From positions 5,332,001-5,396,000 of the forward strand of contig NZ_PJMQ01000001.1 in the NCBI RefSeq assembly GCF_002846335.1: a DNA stretch of 64,000 nucleotides, in the 5' to 3' direction. The notes under the pieces were generated by a model that saw only the letters and a program-made list of their open reading frames with translations, made no database searches and was not told the origin of the DNA. The stretch comes from Janthinobacterium sp. 61 (GTDB lineage: Bacteria > Pseudomonadota > Gammaproteobacteria > Burkholderiales > Burkholderiaceae_D). Numbering within the stretch: the stretch's first letter is position 1; every line of letters begins with the position of its first letter. Position numbers and translations under genes: made by a program. Below are positions 9,371 through 18,786 of this stretch, in pieces.

Positions 9371-9392
9371 CCATGGAACATTTGTTCCATGG
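9371..9392. promoter_or_regulatory. Perfect palindrome between the efflux gene and the lipoprotein gene
   Basis: Arms CCATGGAACA and TGTTCCATGG around a TT centre make a 22-bp perfect inverted repeat. It lies between two divergent genes, the usual place for a dimeric repressor site; there is no T-run, so a terminator is unlikely. Confidence 0.5.
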
Positions 9393-9465
9393 CAATAGAT
9401 TGCGGGCAAGGCTAGCATGTGTTTTCTGGCAGCTCCGGCCTCCTCCTTTCCCGAAAGTCACATAC

Positions 9466-10620
9466 ATGAAAAATGCACTCACCTTCCTTGTCCTGGGCGC
9501 GGCCCTGTCCGCATGCGGTGGCGGCAGCGATGGCGGCACGCCGGAAGCACCCGCCAAGCCACCCGTCGTGGTGACGCCTCCCGTCATCCCTGCCGACAGC
9601 GTGACGGTGGCATCGGCAGCCGTGGCGAAAGAGGCTGGCCTGAATGTCATTGCCGGTGCCAGCGCTGACGAAAGCGTCTATGACGTGGCCGCCGATATCG
9701 GCGACACCTGGCGCATCACGTTTGACAGCGTCAAGAAAACCTATGCCATCCGCGTGTTGTCGACGCAGTTCGGCTTGAGCGACCGCAGCGGCACGTTCAG
9801 CGCTACTACCACCGGCAATTTGACCACCTACACGGCGACAGATTTCAGCGTTACTGTCGATGCACGCACGCGTCTACTGTCGGGCAATATCAAATTGGGT
9901 AGCATGGTCTCAACCGTCAGCGGCAGCGGCTATGCGGTCGGTGATGTGGCCAAGCTGGCCGGCAGCTATATTTTCCTCGGTGCCATGCGCAATGCATCGA
10001 ACGGCGCTGACCGTTTCAATCCGAAAGGCAGTCTCAAGATTGCAGCCGACGGAGCGGCCCAATTGTGCAATGGCGGCGTGTTTAATGCGCAAGGCGTGTG
10101 CTCTGCAGTATCGCCGCAACTGGAAGCGGAAAACGCCAGCCTGACTCTGGTCAAGGATGCAAACAATGGCTTGCTCGTCGCCCGCCAGGGTGGCCAGGAC
10201 TTCGGCATCGTGCATGTGCATGCGGGGGACCGGGGGCTGGCGCTGTTCATCGACCGCTATAGCCGGAACCAGGAAAACGTCATGCGCGTGGGCACCATCG
10301 TGGCTGCGAAACAACAGAAGATCGGCACGGAAATCAATGGCAACTACGCTTGTGCGGCGCAGGGCATCAGCGCGAACATCGTCGTTGCCGGCAGCACAGC
10401 CACCCTGACGAACAACACCACCGGCAAGGCGCATGCGGAAACCATCACCGTCAACAAGCTGGGCCTGGGCGCGCAAGCCGTCGATTTCGATGGCATCGCC
10501 GTGTTCAAGGACCCTGCCGATGTGCCAGCCGACTATTCGATGTTCATGCCCGTGTCGTCGAGCTTGGCAATCGAGTTTTCGACCGACCGTTCGTACATGG
10601 GCATGTGCCTGAAAAAATAG
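9466..10620 (+). CDS. Predicted outer-membrane lipoprotein of unknown function
   Basis: 384 residues. A lipoprotein signal peptide is clear: MKNALTFLVLGAALSAC with lipobox LSAC and lipidated Cys17, followed by a GGGSDGG spacer and a Pro-rich linker (to about residue 45). The rest is beta-rich with no motif I recognise, and contains paired Cys (AQLCNGGVFNAQGVCSA, NYACAAQG, GMCLKK). Residue 2 after Cys is Gly, not Asp, which suits export to the outer membrane. The stop is 3 bp from the convergent cobQ stop. It has no clear functional link to the cobalamin genes. Confidence 0.72.
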   Translation: MKNALTFLVLGAALSACGGGSDGGTPEAPAKPPVVVTPPVIPADSVTVASAAVAKEAGLNVIAGASADESVYDVAADIGDTWRITFDSVKKTYAIRVLSTQFGLSDRSGTFSATTTGNLTTYTATDFSVTVDARTRLLSGNIKLGSMVSTVSGSGYAVGDVAKLAGSYIFLGAMRNASNGADRFNPKGSLKIAADGAAQLCNGGVFNAQGVCSAVSPQLEAENASLTLVKDANNGLLVARQGGQDFGIVHVHAGDRGLALFIDRYSRNQENVMRVGTIVAAKQQKIGTEINGNYACAAQGISANIVVAGSTATLTNNTTGKAHAETITVNKLGLGAQAVDFDGIAVFKDPADVPADYSMFMPVSSSLAIEFSTDRSYMGMCLKK

Positions 10621-10623
10621 TCA

Positions 10624-12078
10624 CTAGCGTCTGATTTGCTCCAGGGCGGCCAGCAGCGGCAGCGCCGCGTCGGCGATGCGCTCCAGGCTGGCTTCGCGCA
10701 GGGCGGCGGTGTCTACCGTGTGGCCGGAGTCCAGCCCCGCCCAGCGCAGTAGCGCCGAACATGCGGCGGGCGTATCGAACATGCCGTGCAAATAGCTGCC
10801 CAGGATTTGCCCGTCGCCCGATACGGCCCCTTCCGGTCGTCCATCGATCATGAACGCCGGCTGCCGCAGGGCGGCGCCCTGCGAGACGCCCATGTGGATT
10901 TCGTAGCCGGCTACGGGTGCGCCGGCCGCGCCGGCAAAGACGCAGTGCCCGGCCACCTGTTGCAGGCGTTTTTCCGCCGTCAGTTCAGTCATCATGTCGA
11001 GCAATCCCAGCGCCGTTGACTCTCCCGCTGCGCCTTCCACTCCCAGCGGGTCGTGTACGGACTGCCCCAGCATCTGGAAGCCGCCGCAGATACCCAGCAC
11101 CTTGCCGCCGTAGCGCAGGTGCTTCGCCAGATAGGCGGGCCAGCCCTGCTGCTGCAGCCAGGCCAGGTCACCGCGCGTGTTCTTGCTGCCGGGCAGAATC
11201 ACCAGGTCGGCAGGCGGAATCGGCTGTCCTTGCTGGATGAATTGCAGGTCGATGCCGGGGTGGGCGCGCAGCGCATCGACATCCGTGTGGTTGCTGATGC
11301 GCGGCAGTTGCGGCACCACCACCTTGAAGGCGCCGCGTTCTGCCTGCATCGCTTCCACGGCATCTTCCGCGTCTAGGAACAGGCCTTGCAGATAGGGCAG
11401 CACGGCCAGCACGGGCTTGCCCGTCTGCTGCTCCAGCCAGTCGATGCCGGGTTGCAGCAGCGAGACGTCGCCGCGGAAGCGGTTGATGACAAAGCCGAGG
11501 ATGCGCGCGCGCTCGCTGTCGGACAGACAGGCCAGGGTGCCGATGATGTGGGCGAAGACGCCGCCCCGGTCAATGTCGGCCACCAGGATCACGGGGCAGT
11601 CGACGGCTTCGGCAAAGCCCATGTTGGCAATGTCGCGCGCGCGCAGGTTGACTTCGGCGGGGCTGCCCGCGCCTTCGACGACGACAGCGTCGTACTGCTG
11701 GCGCAGTCGCGCGTACGACTCCAGCACGGCACCCATGGCGATGGTCTTGTATTGCTGGTAGTCGCGCGCATCCATTTCGGCGCGCACCCTGCCATGGATG
11801 ATCACTTGCGCGCCCGTGTTCGACGACGGCTTCAGCAGCACCGGATTCATGTCCGTGTGCGGCGCAATGCCGCAGGCCAGTGCCTGCAAAGCCTGGGCGC
11901 GGCCGATTTCTCCGCCGTCCGCCGTCACGGCGCTATTCAATGCCATGTTTTGCGGCTTGAACGGCGCGACAGTCACGCCACGGCGCTTCAATAGTCGGCA
12001 CAGGGCCGCGACGACGGTGCTCTTGCCCGCGTCGGACGTCGTGCCTTGCACCATCAGGGCGGGGAAGGGGCTTTTCAT
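10624..12078 (-). CDS. cobQ: Cobyric acid synthase CobQ
   Basis: CobQ (CbiP) amidates the b, d, e and g carboxylates of adenosylcobyrinic acid a,c-diamide, using glutamine and ATP. 484 residues. The N-terminal dethiobiotin-synthetase-like domain has [13 protein letters not shown] (P-loop, about 9-21); the C-terminal class I glutamine amidotransferase domain has the nucleophile Cys331 in [10 protein letters not shown] and LPGSKNT. The ATG at 12078 overlaps the upstream gene by four bases (ATGA); the frame further upstream is shadow. It is last in the riboswitch-led cobalamin cluster. Its presence with no ring-building genes nearby suggests either a remote set or use of scavenged incomplete corrinoids. 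Confidence 0.95.
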   Translation of the reverse strand: MKSPFPALMVQGTTSDAGKSTVVAALCRLLKRRGVTVAPFKPQNMALNSAVTADGGEIGRAQALQALACGIAPHTDMNPVLLKPSSNTGAQVIIHGRVRAEMDARDYQQYKTIAMGAVLESYARLRQQYDAVVVEGAGSPAEVNLRARDIANMGFAEAVDCPVILVADIDRGGVFAHIIGTLACLSDSERARILGFVINRFRGDVSLLQPGIDWLEQQTGKPVLAVLPYLQGLFLDAEDAVEAMQAERGAFKVVVPQLPRISNHTDVDALRAHPGIDLQFIQQGQPIPPADLVILPGSKNTRGDLAWLQQQGWPAYLAKHLRYGGKVLGICGGFQMLGQSVHDPLGVEGAAGESTALGLLDMMTELTAEKRLQQVAGHCVFAGAAGAPVAGYEIHMGVSQGAALRQPAFMIDGRPEGAVSGDGQILGSYLHGMFDTPAACSALLRWAGLDSGHTVDTAALREASLERIADAALPLLAALEQIRR

Positions 12079-12872
12079 GGTTGTCGCTCCTGCCACTGCG
12101 CGACGATATCGCTGATCTGGCGTAAGCCCTCTGTGATGGCGGCCGGACCGGGAGAAAGAATGTCGGGCGACTTGATTTCGAACAGCATCTGGTTCTGTAC
12201 GGCGGGAATCGCGTTCCAGCCCGGGCGTGCCGCCAGTTGGGCGGCTTGGAATTTCTTGCCGCACCAGCTGGCGATGACGATGTCGGGCGCGCGCCGCACC
12301 ACGGCCAAAGGATCGGCGATGATGCGCTCCCTGGCGCCAGCATGGGCGGACAATTCCGGGAAGGCGTCAGTGCCGCCAGCGATGCCGATCAATTCCGCTG
12401 CCCAGCCGATGCCGCTCATCAGGGGATCGTTCCACTCTTCAAAGTAAATCACCGGCTTGCGCGCCCAGGAGGCGGCGCGGGCTTGGACGGCGGCGATGTC
12501 GGCGCGCAGGCTGGCGATCAGTACACGGCCCGCTTCCTCGCGCTGCACCAGCGCGGCCAGCACGCCGATCATGCGCAGGATGCCGTCCACCGTGCGCTGG
12601 TTGAACTGATGGACTTCGATGCCGGCCTTGACGAGGTCACGGCAGATATCAGCCTGCATGTCGCTAAAGCCGATCACCAGGTCGGGCCGGATGGCCAGGA
12701 TGCGCTCCAGGTTCGCGGACGAAAAGCCGCTGATCTTGGTTTTTTCCTCGCGCGCCCGTGGCGGACGCACGGTGAAGCCGGAAATGCCAGCGATAACGTC
12801 TTCCGCACCCAGCGCATACAGTGTCTCCACGGCTTCCGTCGACAGACAGGCGATGCGTTGGTAGTGACTCAT
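12075..12872 (-). CDS. Cobalamin-binding protein, BtuF-like without signal peptide
   Basis: 265-residue periplasmic-binding-protein fold (PBP family III): [40 protein letters not shown] and [20 protein letters not shown] are BtuF-like. Unlike the next gene it starts [11 protein letters not shown] with no signal peptide, so it should stay in the cytoplasm unless the start is misjudged; the upstream extension to 12920 (MRAAGSGPQAPYQSCS) is not a signal peptide either. It overlaps cobQ by 4 bp and btuF by 4 bp. Its role is unknown; a soluble corrinoid chaperone is one possibility. Confidence 0.78.
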   Translation of the reverse strand: MSHYQRIACLSTEAVETLYALGAEDVIAGISGFTVRPPRAREEKTKISGFSSANLERILAIRPDLVIGFSDMQADICRDLVKAGIEVHQFNQRTVDGILRMIGVLAALVQREEAGRVLIASLRADIAAVQARAASWARKPVIYFEEWNDPLMSGIGWAAELIGIAGGTDAFPELSAHAGARERIIADPLAVVRRAPDIVIASWCGKKFQAAQLAARPGWNAIPAVQNQMLFEIKSPDILSPGPAAITEGLRQISDIVAQWQERQP

Positions 12873-13768
12873 TGAGCAGCTTTGGTACGGCGCTTGCGGG
12901 CCACTTCCAGCTGCTCGCACATGGCGACCGTACCTTCGATCATGCGCGGGCCGGCGCGGTTCAGCAGGTCGCCATTCAGGCGGAACAGGTTATTCTTGCG
13001 CACGGCAGTCATGGAGGGGAAGGCACGCCACATGCTCAGGCCGCCTTCGCTGCGCGGATCGCTTTTTTCGCTGGTGCCGAAAATGACCTCCGGGTCTTCC
13101 TGCAGTACGCCTTCCGGCGTGACGACGGGTGCCACCACCTTCATCCCGGCAAACACATTCTGGCCGCCGCACACGCGCATGGAGTCGCTGATGATGCTCG
13201 CGCCGCTCAAGGTGTACAAGGGTTTATCCCACACCTGGTAAAACACGCGCACGGGCGGACGCTGCGCGTATTGCGCCGTCAGGCTGGCCAGCTTGGCGCG
13301 CAGCAGGGCGGCGGCCGGTTTGGCGGTTTTTTCCGTGCCCATCAGCTGGCCCAGGCGCTCCATGCTGTCGGGGATATCGGCCAGTTTGCGCGGCTCGCTG
13401 TGATAGATGGGCACCTTCAGCTGGCGCAGCATGGCGATCTGGCGCTCGGCGCTGCCATGCATCCAGACGACGATCAGGTCCGGTTTCATGGCGATGATGC
13501 GCTCCATGTCGTACTGGCGGTTGTCGCCCACTTGCGTGATCTTCTTTGCCGCTTCCGGGTAGTCGCTATAGCTGACGACACCGGTGATCTTGTCGCCGCC
13601 ACCGGCCGCGAACAGCAGTTCCGTCACATGCGGCGCCAGCGCCAGGATGCGCTGCGCCGGTTTTTCCACGGTGACGGTATTGCCGTCGTCGTCGCGCACG
13701 GTGATGGCGGCATGCGCCTGCAGCGAGATCAGTCCGGCCAGCAGCAATGTGGTTTTCAAGTGGTTCAT
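12869..13768 (-). CDS. btuF: Cobalamin ABC transporter substrate-binding protein BtuF
   Basis: 299 residues with a signal peptide (MNHLKTTLLLAGLISLQAHA). The mature protein has the BtuF/FecB fold: QRILALAPHVTELLFAAGGG, MKPDLIVVWMHGS and AGPRMIEGTVAMCEQL. It would carry cobalamin from BtuB across the periplasm to BtuCD. The ATG at 13768 overlaps the cobD stop (ATGA); an in-frame ATG at 13780 would add only MESH. It is in one operon with btuC and btuD, separated by cobO, cobU, cbiB and cobD. Confidence 0.9.
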   Translation of the reverse strand: MNHLKTTLLLAGLISLQAHAAITVRDDDGNTVTVEKPAQRILALAPHVTELLFAAGGGDKITGVVSYSDYPEAAKKITQVGDNRQYDMERIIAMKPDLIVVWMHGSAERQIAMLRQLKVPIYHSEPRKLADIPDSMERLGQLMGTEKTAKPAAALLRAKLASLTAQYAQRPPVRVFYQVWDKPLYTLSGASIISDSMRVCGGQNVFAGMKVVAPVVTPEGVLQEDPEVIFGTSEKSDPRSEGGLSMWRAFPSMTAVRKNNLFRLNGDLLNRAGPRMIEGTVAMCEQLEVARKRRTKAAQ

Positions 13769-14751
13769 GTGTGATTCCATGTGGTGAGGGTCTGCTGCAG
13801 GCGCAGCCAGGCGTGTTCGTCGGGGGGCAGGCCCAGGCGGATGCCATGAGCGGCGTGGCGGAACAGGCGCACCCAGATGCCTGATTCTGCCATGTGGCGC
13901 CAGAATGTCTCGGCGCGTTCTTCTGGCCACCACTGAAAAAGCGCCGTGCCGCTGCTGGGGATACTGTGCGCGACCAATAGCTGGTGCAGGCGGGCGCCTT
14001 CGCCGCGCAGGCGTTCTCGCATTTCCGCCTGCCAGTGCGTATCGCTCAAGGCTGCCAGCGCCACGTGTTGTGCCGGGCCGCTGACACTCCACGGTCCCAG
14101 CATGTCGGCCAGCTGGGCCAGCAGCGCAGCATGGGCGGCGACAAAGCCCAGGCGCAGTCCCGCCAGGCCAAAGAATTTGCCGATGGAGCGCAGCACGATC
14201 AGACCTGGTCGATGCGTGTGCGGACCCAGGCTGGCTTGCATTTCCGTGTCGCCAAACGCTTCATCGACAACCAGCCAGCCGCCGCGCGCAGCCAGCTTGC
14301 CGGCCCAGTCCAGCAATATCTCGGGCGCGATGCGCTCGCCCGTGGGGTTGTTCGGGTTACAGATGACCAGCACGTCGCAGTGGTCGACGGCATCGGCCAG
14401 CTGCGCATACGGCACTTGGCATAATGCGTGGCCGTGCTGGCCCCAGTGGTGCGCATGTTCCGCATACGATGGTGCGGCCACCACCACGCGTGACGGTGGT
14501 CGCAGCCGGGGCAGGGCCTGGATGGCGGCCTGCGTGCCAGCAACCGGCAGCATGGCTGGCGCGTCGTAATACGCGCAGGCGGCGGCCGCCAGCGCGGGAT
14601 CGGCTTCCGGCAGCCGATGCCAGGCATTGGCATCAGGCGCTGGCGCTACATACCAGTGCGGGTTGATACCGGTTGACAGGTCGATCCAGTCGGCGATTGG
14701 TCGTCCATACTCGCGCGCGGCGTCGCGCAGATTGCCGCCATGTTCAAGCAA
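13765..14751 (-). CDS. cobD: L-threonine-O-3-phosphate decarboxylase (cobalamin aminopropanol arm)
   Basis: PLP enzyme of the class I/II aminotransferase fold that makes (R)-1-amino-2-propanol phosphate for the nucleotide loop (CobD in Salmonella naming, CobC in Pseudomonas naming). 328 residues: LSTGINPHWY near 25-34, CNPNNPTGE near 131-139, and the PLP Lys192 in RSIGKFFGLAGLRLGF. The start is a TTG at 14751 (MLEHGGNLRD, the usual N-terminus) with GGGGGA seven bases upstream, overlapping cbiB by 8 bp. Confidence 0.9.
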   Translation of the reverse strand: MLEHGGNLRDAAREYGRPIADWIDLSTGINPHWYVAPAPDANAWHRLPEADPALAAAACAYYDAPAMLPVAGTQAAIQALPRLRPPSRVVVAAPSYAEHAHHWGQHGHALCQVPYAQLADAVDHCDVLVICNPNNPTGERIAPEILLDWAGKLAARGGWLVVDEAFGDTEMQASLGPHTHRPGLIVLRSIGKFFGLAGLRLGFVAAHAALLAQLADMLGPWSVSGPAQHVALAALSDTHWQAEMRERLRGEGARLHQLLVAHSIPSSGTALFQWWPEERAETFWRHMAESGIWVRLFRHAAHGIRLGLPPDEHAWLRLQQTLTTWNHT

Positions 14752-15697
14752 GGTATTTCCCCCGCAGGTAGTACAGACCGGCCAGCAGCGCCACCCAGAT
14801 TAGCCACAGCACGGCCGTTTCGGCCACCAGGCGCCAGGCGCGGTCGATATCGCGCGCTTCGGCGGGACGGCCGGCACCCAGCGGCGGGCGGCGTTCCAGC
14901 TTGCCGTCGTAGATGGCGTCGCCACCCAAGGCCAGGCCGAGGGCGCCGGCGCCGCTGGCCATCACGGGCCCCGCGTTTGGGCTGCCCCAGTCGGGGGCCT
15001 GGCTGCGCCAGCAGTGCCAGGCGCGCTGCTTGTCCGCCATGGTCTTGCCCAGCAAGACATAGGACAGGGCCGTCAGGCGCGCCGGCAGGTAATTGAGGAT
15101 ATCGTCGATGCGCGCAGCGCAGCAGCCGAACCAGTCATAGCGCGCAGTGCGGTAGCCCCACATGGCGTCGAGCGTATTCGCCAGGCGGAACAGCACGGCG
15201 CCGGGGCCGCCCGCCACGGCAAACCAGAACAGGGTGCCGAAGACGGCGTCGTTGCCGTTTTCCAGCAAGGATTCCGTGCTGGCCTTGGCCAGGCTGGCCG
15301 CGTCGGCGTTGGCCGTGTCGCGGCTGACGATGCGCGCCGTCAGCAGGCGCGCGTTGTCCAGGTCATCGATGGCCAGGGCATCGGCGATCGGTTGATTGTG
15401 GTCGCGCAGGCTGCGCAAGCCCAGGCACAGATATAGCAGGAAGACATGCAGGGCCGCACCGGCCAGGCCGCACAGCCAGTAGGCGGCATAGCTGATCGGC
15501 AGCACGGCCAGCAGCCACGCCAGCGCGCCGCGCAGGAAACGCCCATGGCCCTGGTTCAGCAGGCGTTCGAGCGCGCTGGCGAGGCGGCCAAAGCCCACCA
15601 GCGGATGCCAGCGGCGCGTCTCGCCCAGGATCAGATCGAGCAGTACGCCGGCCGTCATCAGGCCTGCCAGCATAGACAGCGACAAGCCACTCAGCAT
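14744..15697 (-). CDS. cbiB: Adenosylcobinamide-phosphate synthase CbiB
   Basis: CbiB joins adenosylcobyric acid to aminopropanol phosphate (or aminopropanol) in the inner membrane. 317 residues with several hydrophobic helices; signatures are LLDLILGETRRWHPLVGFGR, SRDTANADAASLAKASTESL, ENGNDAVFGTLFWF and RLANTLDAMWGYRTARYDWFG. It overlaps cobU by 7 bp upstream and cobD by 8 bp downstream, consistent with tight translational coupling of this arm of the pathway. Confidence 0.94.
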   Translation of the reverse strand: MLSGLSLSMLAGLMTAGVLLDLILGETRRWHPLVGFGRLASALERLLNQGHGRFLRGALAWLLAVLPISYAAYWLCGLAGAALHVFLLYLCLGLRSLRDHNQPIADALAIDDLDNARLLTARIVSRDTANADAASLAKASTESLLENGNDAVFGTLFWFAVAGGPGAVLFRLANTLDAMWGYRTARYDWFGCCAARIDDILNYLPARLTALSYVLLGKTMADKQRAWHCWRSQAPDWGSPNAGPVMASGAGALGLALGGDAIYDGKLERRPPLGAGRPAEARDIDRAWRLVAETAVLWLIWVALLAGLYYLRGKYLA

Positions 15698-16257
15698 GGG
15701 GCGCCTTTCAGGTACAGCGGCAGGCCGGCGGCGACAAACGCGGCCCTGTCGCAGATGGCCGCTACGGCCTGGTTCAGACGGCCCGCTTCATCCGTGAAGC
15801 AGCGCGAGATGGCGCCGTAGGGCACAATGCCCATGCCCACTTCGTTCGATACCAGCACGATGTCGCAGCCGGTATCGCCGATTTCGGCCAGCGCGTACAG
15901 CAGGTGCGCGCGCTCGCTGTGGAACAGTTCGGGCAGGGCGATGTCGCCCACGTCCGGATACGTCTCGCCGGTGGAAAACATCAGATTCGTCAGCCACAGG
16001 GTCAGGCAGTCAACCAGCAGCAGGCGGCCGGGCCGTGCTTCCCGCAGGATGGCGTCGCCCAGGCGCAGCGGTTCTTCCAGGGTGGCCCACTCGGCCGGAC
16101 GCTGTACCCGGTGATGCGCGATGCGCGTGGCCATTTCGCCGTCGCCCGCCTGCGCGGTGGCGATATAGACGACTTCCTTGCCCGACTCGCGGGCCAGCTT
16201 TTCCGCATAGGCGCTCTTGCCGGAACGGGCGCCGCCGAAGACCAGGATGCGCGTCAT
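15691..16257 (-). CDS. cobU: Adenosylcobinamide kinase / adenosylcobinamide-phosphate guanylyltransferase CobU
   Basis: 188 residues. CobU phosphorylates adenosylcobinamide and then transfers GMP, giving adenosylcobinamide-GDP. The P-loop GGARSGKS is at residues 8-15; MATRIAHHRVQRP includes the His that carries the guanylyl group, and LLVDCLTLWLTNLM and SNEVGMGIVP are family motifs. The ATG at 16257 gives the standard N-terminus; the upstream extension is not conserved-looking. cobO ends 7 bp upstream. Confidence 0.94.
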   Translation of the reverse strand: MTRILVFGGARSGKSAYAEKLARESGKEVVYIATAQAGDGEMATRIAHHRVQRPAEWATLEEPLRLGDAILREARPGRLLLVDCLTLWLTNLMFSTGETYPDVGDIALPELFHSERAHLLYALAEIGDTGCDIVLVSNEVGMGIVPYGAISRCFTDEAGRLNQAVAAICDRAAFVAAGLPLYLKGAPC

Positions 16258-16264
16258 GGCACTG

Positions 16265-16897
16265 TTACCACTCGGTGCCGATTTGTGCGCCGATGCCGGC
16301 CGCGTACGCATGTTTGACGACGGCCATCTCGGTGACGGTGTCGGCGATTGCGATCAGTTCGTCCGGTGCGCCGCGGCCCGTGATGACCACGTGCTGCATG
16401 GCCGGGCGTTCCAGCAGGTCGGCGATGACCTTGTGCACGTCGAGGTAGTTGTATTTGAGGGCGATATTGAGTTCGTCGAACAGCACCAGGCCGTAGCTGG
16501 GGTCGGCCAGGAAGGTCTTCGCCTGCTCCCATGCCAGTTCGGCCTTTTCGATGTCACGTTCGCGGTTCTGCGTTTCCCAGGTATAGCCTTCGCCCATCGC
16601 ATGAAAACTGATTTCGTCGGGGAAGCGGCGCAGGAATTTTTCCTCGCCCGTCGACATGGCACCCTTGATGAACTGCACCACGCCCACTTTCATCCCGTGG
16701 CCCATGGCACGGATGGCCATGCCGAAGCCGCTCGAACTCTTGCCCTTGCCATTGCCCGTGTTGACGATGATGATGCCGATTTCCTTGTCGGCCTTGGCAA
16801 TGGCTGCGTCGATGATGGCCTTTTTTCTCTCCATGCGCACGCGGTGGCGTTCGTTTATGGCTGCGGCTTGCGCATCGACGGGTTTGTTGTCGCTCAT
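16265..16897 (-). CDS. cobO: Cob(I)yrinic acid a,c-diamide adenosyltransferase CobO (BtuR/CobA type)
   Basis: Transfers the 5'-deoxyadenosyl group from ATP to Co(I) corrinoids. 210 residues; the P-loop is VNTGNGKGKSSSGFG (about 46-58), then the family motifs VGVVQFIKGAMSTGEE, FHAMGEGYTWETQN and LVLFDELNIALKYNYL. The N-terminal charged helix (ERHRVRMERKKAII) is typical. It begins right after btuD, with 2 bp between the genes. Confidence 0.95.
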   Translation of the reverse strand: MSDNKPVDAQAAAINERHRVRMERKKAIIDAAIAKADKEIGIIIVNTGNGKGKSSSGFGMAIRAMGHGMKVGVVQFIKGAMSTGEEKFLRRFPDEISFHAMGEGYTWETQNRERDIEKAELAWEQAKTFLADPSYGLVLFDELNIALKYNYLDVHKVIADLLERPAMQHVVITGRGAPDELIAIADTVTEMAVVKHAYAAGIGAQIGTEW

Positions 16898-16899
16898 GT

Positions 16900-17663
<764 letters not shown>

Positions 17664-17667
<4 letters not shown>

Positions 17668-18689
17668 GTGCGGCGCAATCGGTGCAGTTGGTACAGGAAG
17701 ACGGGCGCGCCGATCATGGCTGTCACCACGCCGACGGGCAACTGCAAGGGCGCAAGCACGGTGCGCGCCAAGGTATCGGCCAGTACCAGGAAGGTACCGC
17801 CGGCCAGTGCGGCCGCCGGTATCAGCAGGCGATGATCGGGGCCGCAGGCGAAGCGCAGCGCATGCGGCACGATCAGGCCGACAAAACCCACGCTGCCGGC
17901 GCTGGTGACGGCGCTGGCCGTGAGCAGGCCGGAACAGAAGAACAGGCCCTTGCGCAGCGCGCCCACGCGCACGCCCAGTGTGCTGGCTGCTTCCGCGTGC
18001 AGGGCCATGACGTTCAGCGAACGCGCGCAGCGCAGTGCAAAGACCATGGCGCCGGCCAGGACCAGCCAGGGCATCAGCCGCGCGGGCGCACCGGACAGGT
18101 CGCCGATCATCCAGAACACCATGCTGCGCAAGCGGCTTTCCGGGGCGATGGAAAGCATCAGGGTGACGATGGCCATGCAGGCCGAAGCCAGGATCACGCC
18201 CGTCAGCAGCAAGAGCGAGGCGCCGCCTTCGGCAGCCGTGCCGCCGCGCAGGTCGCGGCGGGCAAACAGATACAGCAGCATGGACACGCCGACGGCGCCT
18301 GCAAAGGCGGCCGCGTCGACCACCCACAGCGCGCACATGAACAGCAGCGCGGCCAGCGCGCCCACGGAGGCGCCAGCGGAAATGCCCAGCACATACGGGT
18401 CGGCCAGGGGATTGCGCAGCAGGGCCTGCATCATCAGGCCCGCCAGCGACAGTGCCGCGCCCGTGACAAAGGCGGTCAGCGCGCGGCCCAGGCGCAGGTC
18501 GAGCAGGGTGGCGGCGAGGGTATCGGTCTTGCCCTGTATTACATGGAACAGGGCGGAAGGCAGGTCGGCGAGCGGAATCGCGATCGAACCGATCATGCCG
18601 GAGAAAATCAGGCTGGCAACGGCGCACACGACCAGCACCGTGAGGATCACGGTGGCGCGGTGGCGCATGTTGCGGAAAAATGGGTGCAT
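17664..18689 (-). CDS. btuC: Cobalamin ABC transporter permease BtuC (FecCD family)
   Basis: 341 residues with about ten membrane helices. FecCD signatures include LRLGRALTAFVTGAALSLAG, MQALLRNPLADPYVLGISAG (the EAA-like coupling region), GSVGFVGLIVPHALR and LPVGVVTAMIGAPVFLYQL. It forms the inner-membrane channel for B12 with BtuD and BtuF. An in-frame ATG at 18668 (MRHRATVIL) is an alternative start. It lies 97 bp downstream of btuB. Confidence 0.92.
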
Positions 18690-18730
18690 GTACTGCCTTA
18701 AAATCGGGAACTGCAGAACTGCAGAACTGC

Positions 18731-18768
18731 AACTGCGGGCGGTGACAACGATGCCATCGCCCGCAGTT
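18731..18768 (-). terminator. Hairpin between btuB and btuC
   Basis: Perfect 11-bp arms AACTGCGGGCG (18731-18741) and CGCCCGCAGTT (18758-18768) flank a 16-base loop, 20 bp after the btuB stop. There is no strong T-run, so it may reduce rather than stop transcription into btuC. Next to it, AACTGCAG is repeated in tandem (about 18715-18736). Confidence 0.55.
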
Positions 18769-18786
18769 TACATCATAGCCATGTGC

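Noticed and set aside
9371-9392. Palindrome considered as a terminator
   Set aside because: No T-run on either strand, and it lies between divergent gene starts.
18710-18736. AACTGCAG tandem repeat considered as a CRISPR or large repeat array
   Set aside because: Only three short copies without spacers; probably incidental beside the hairpin.
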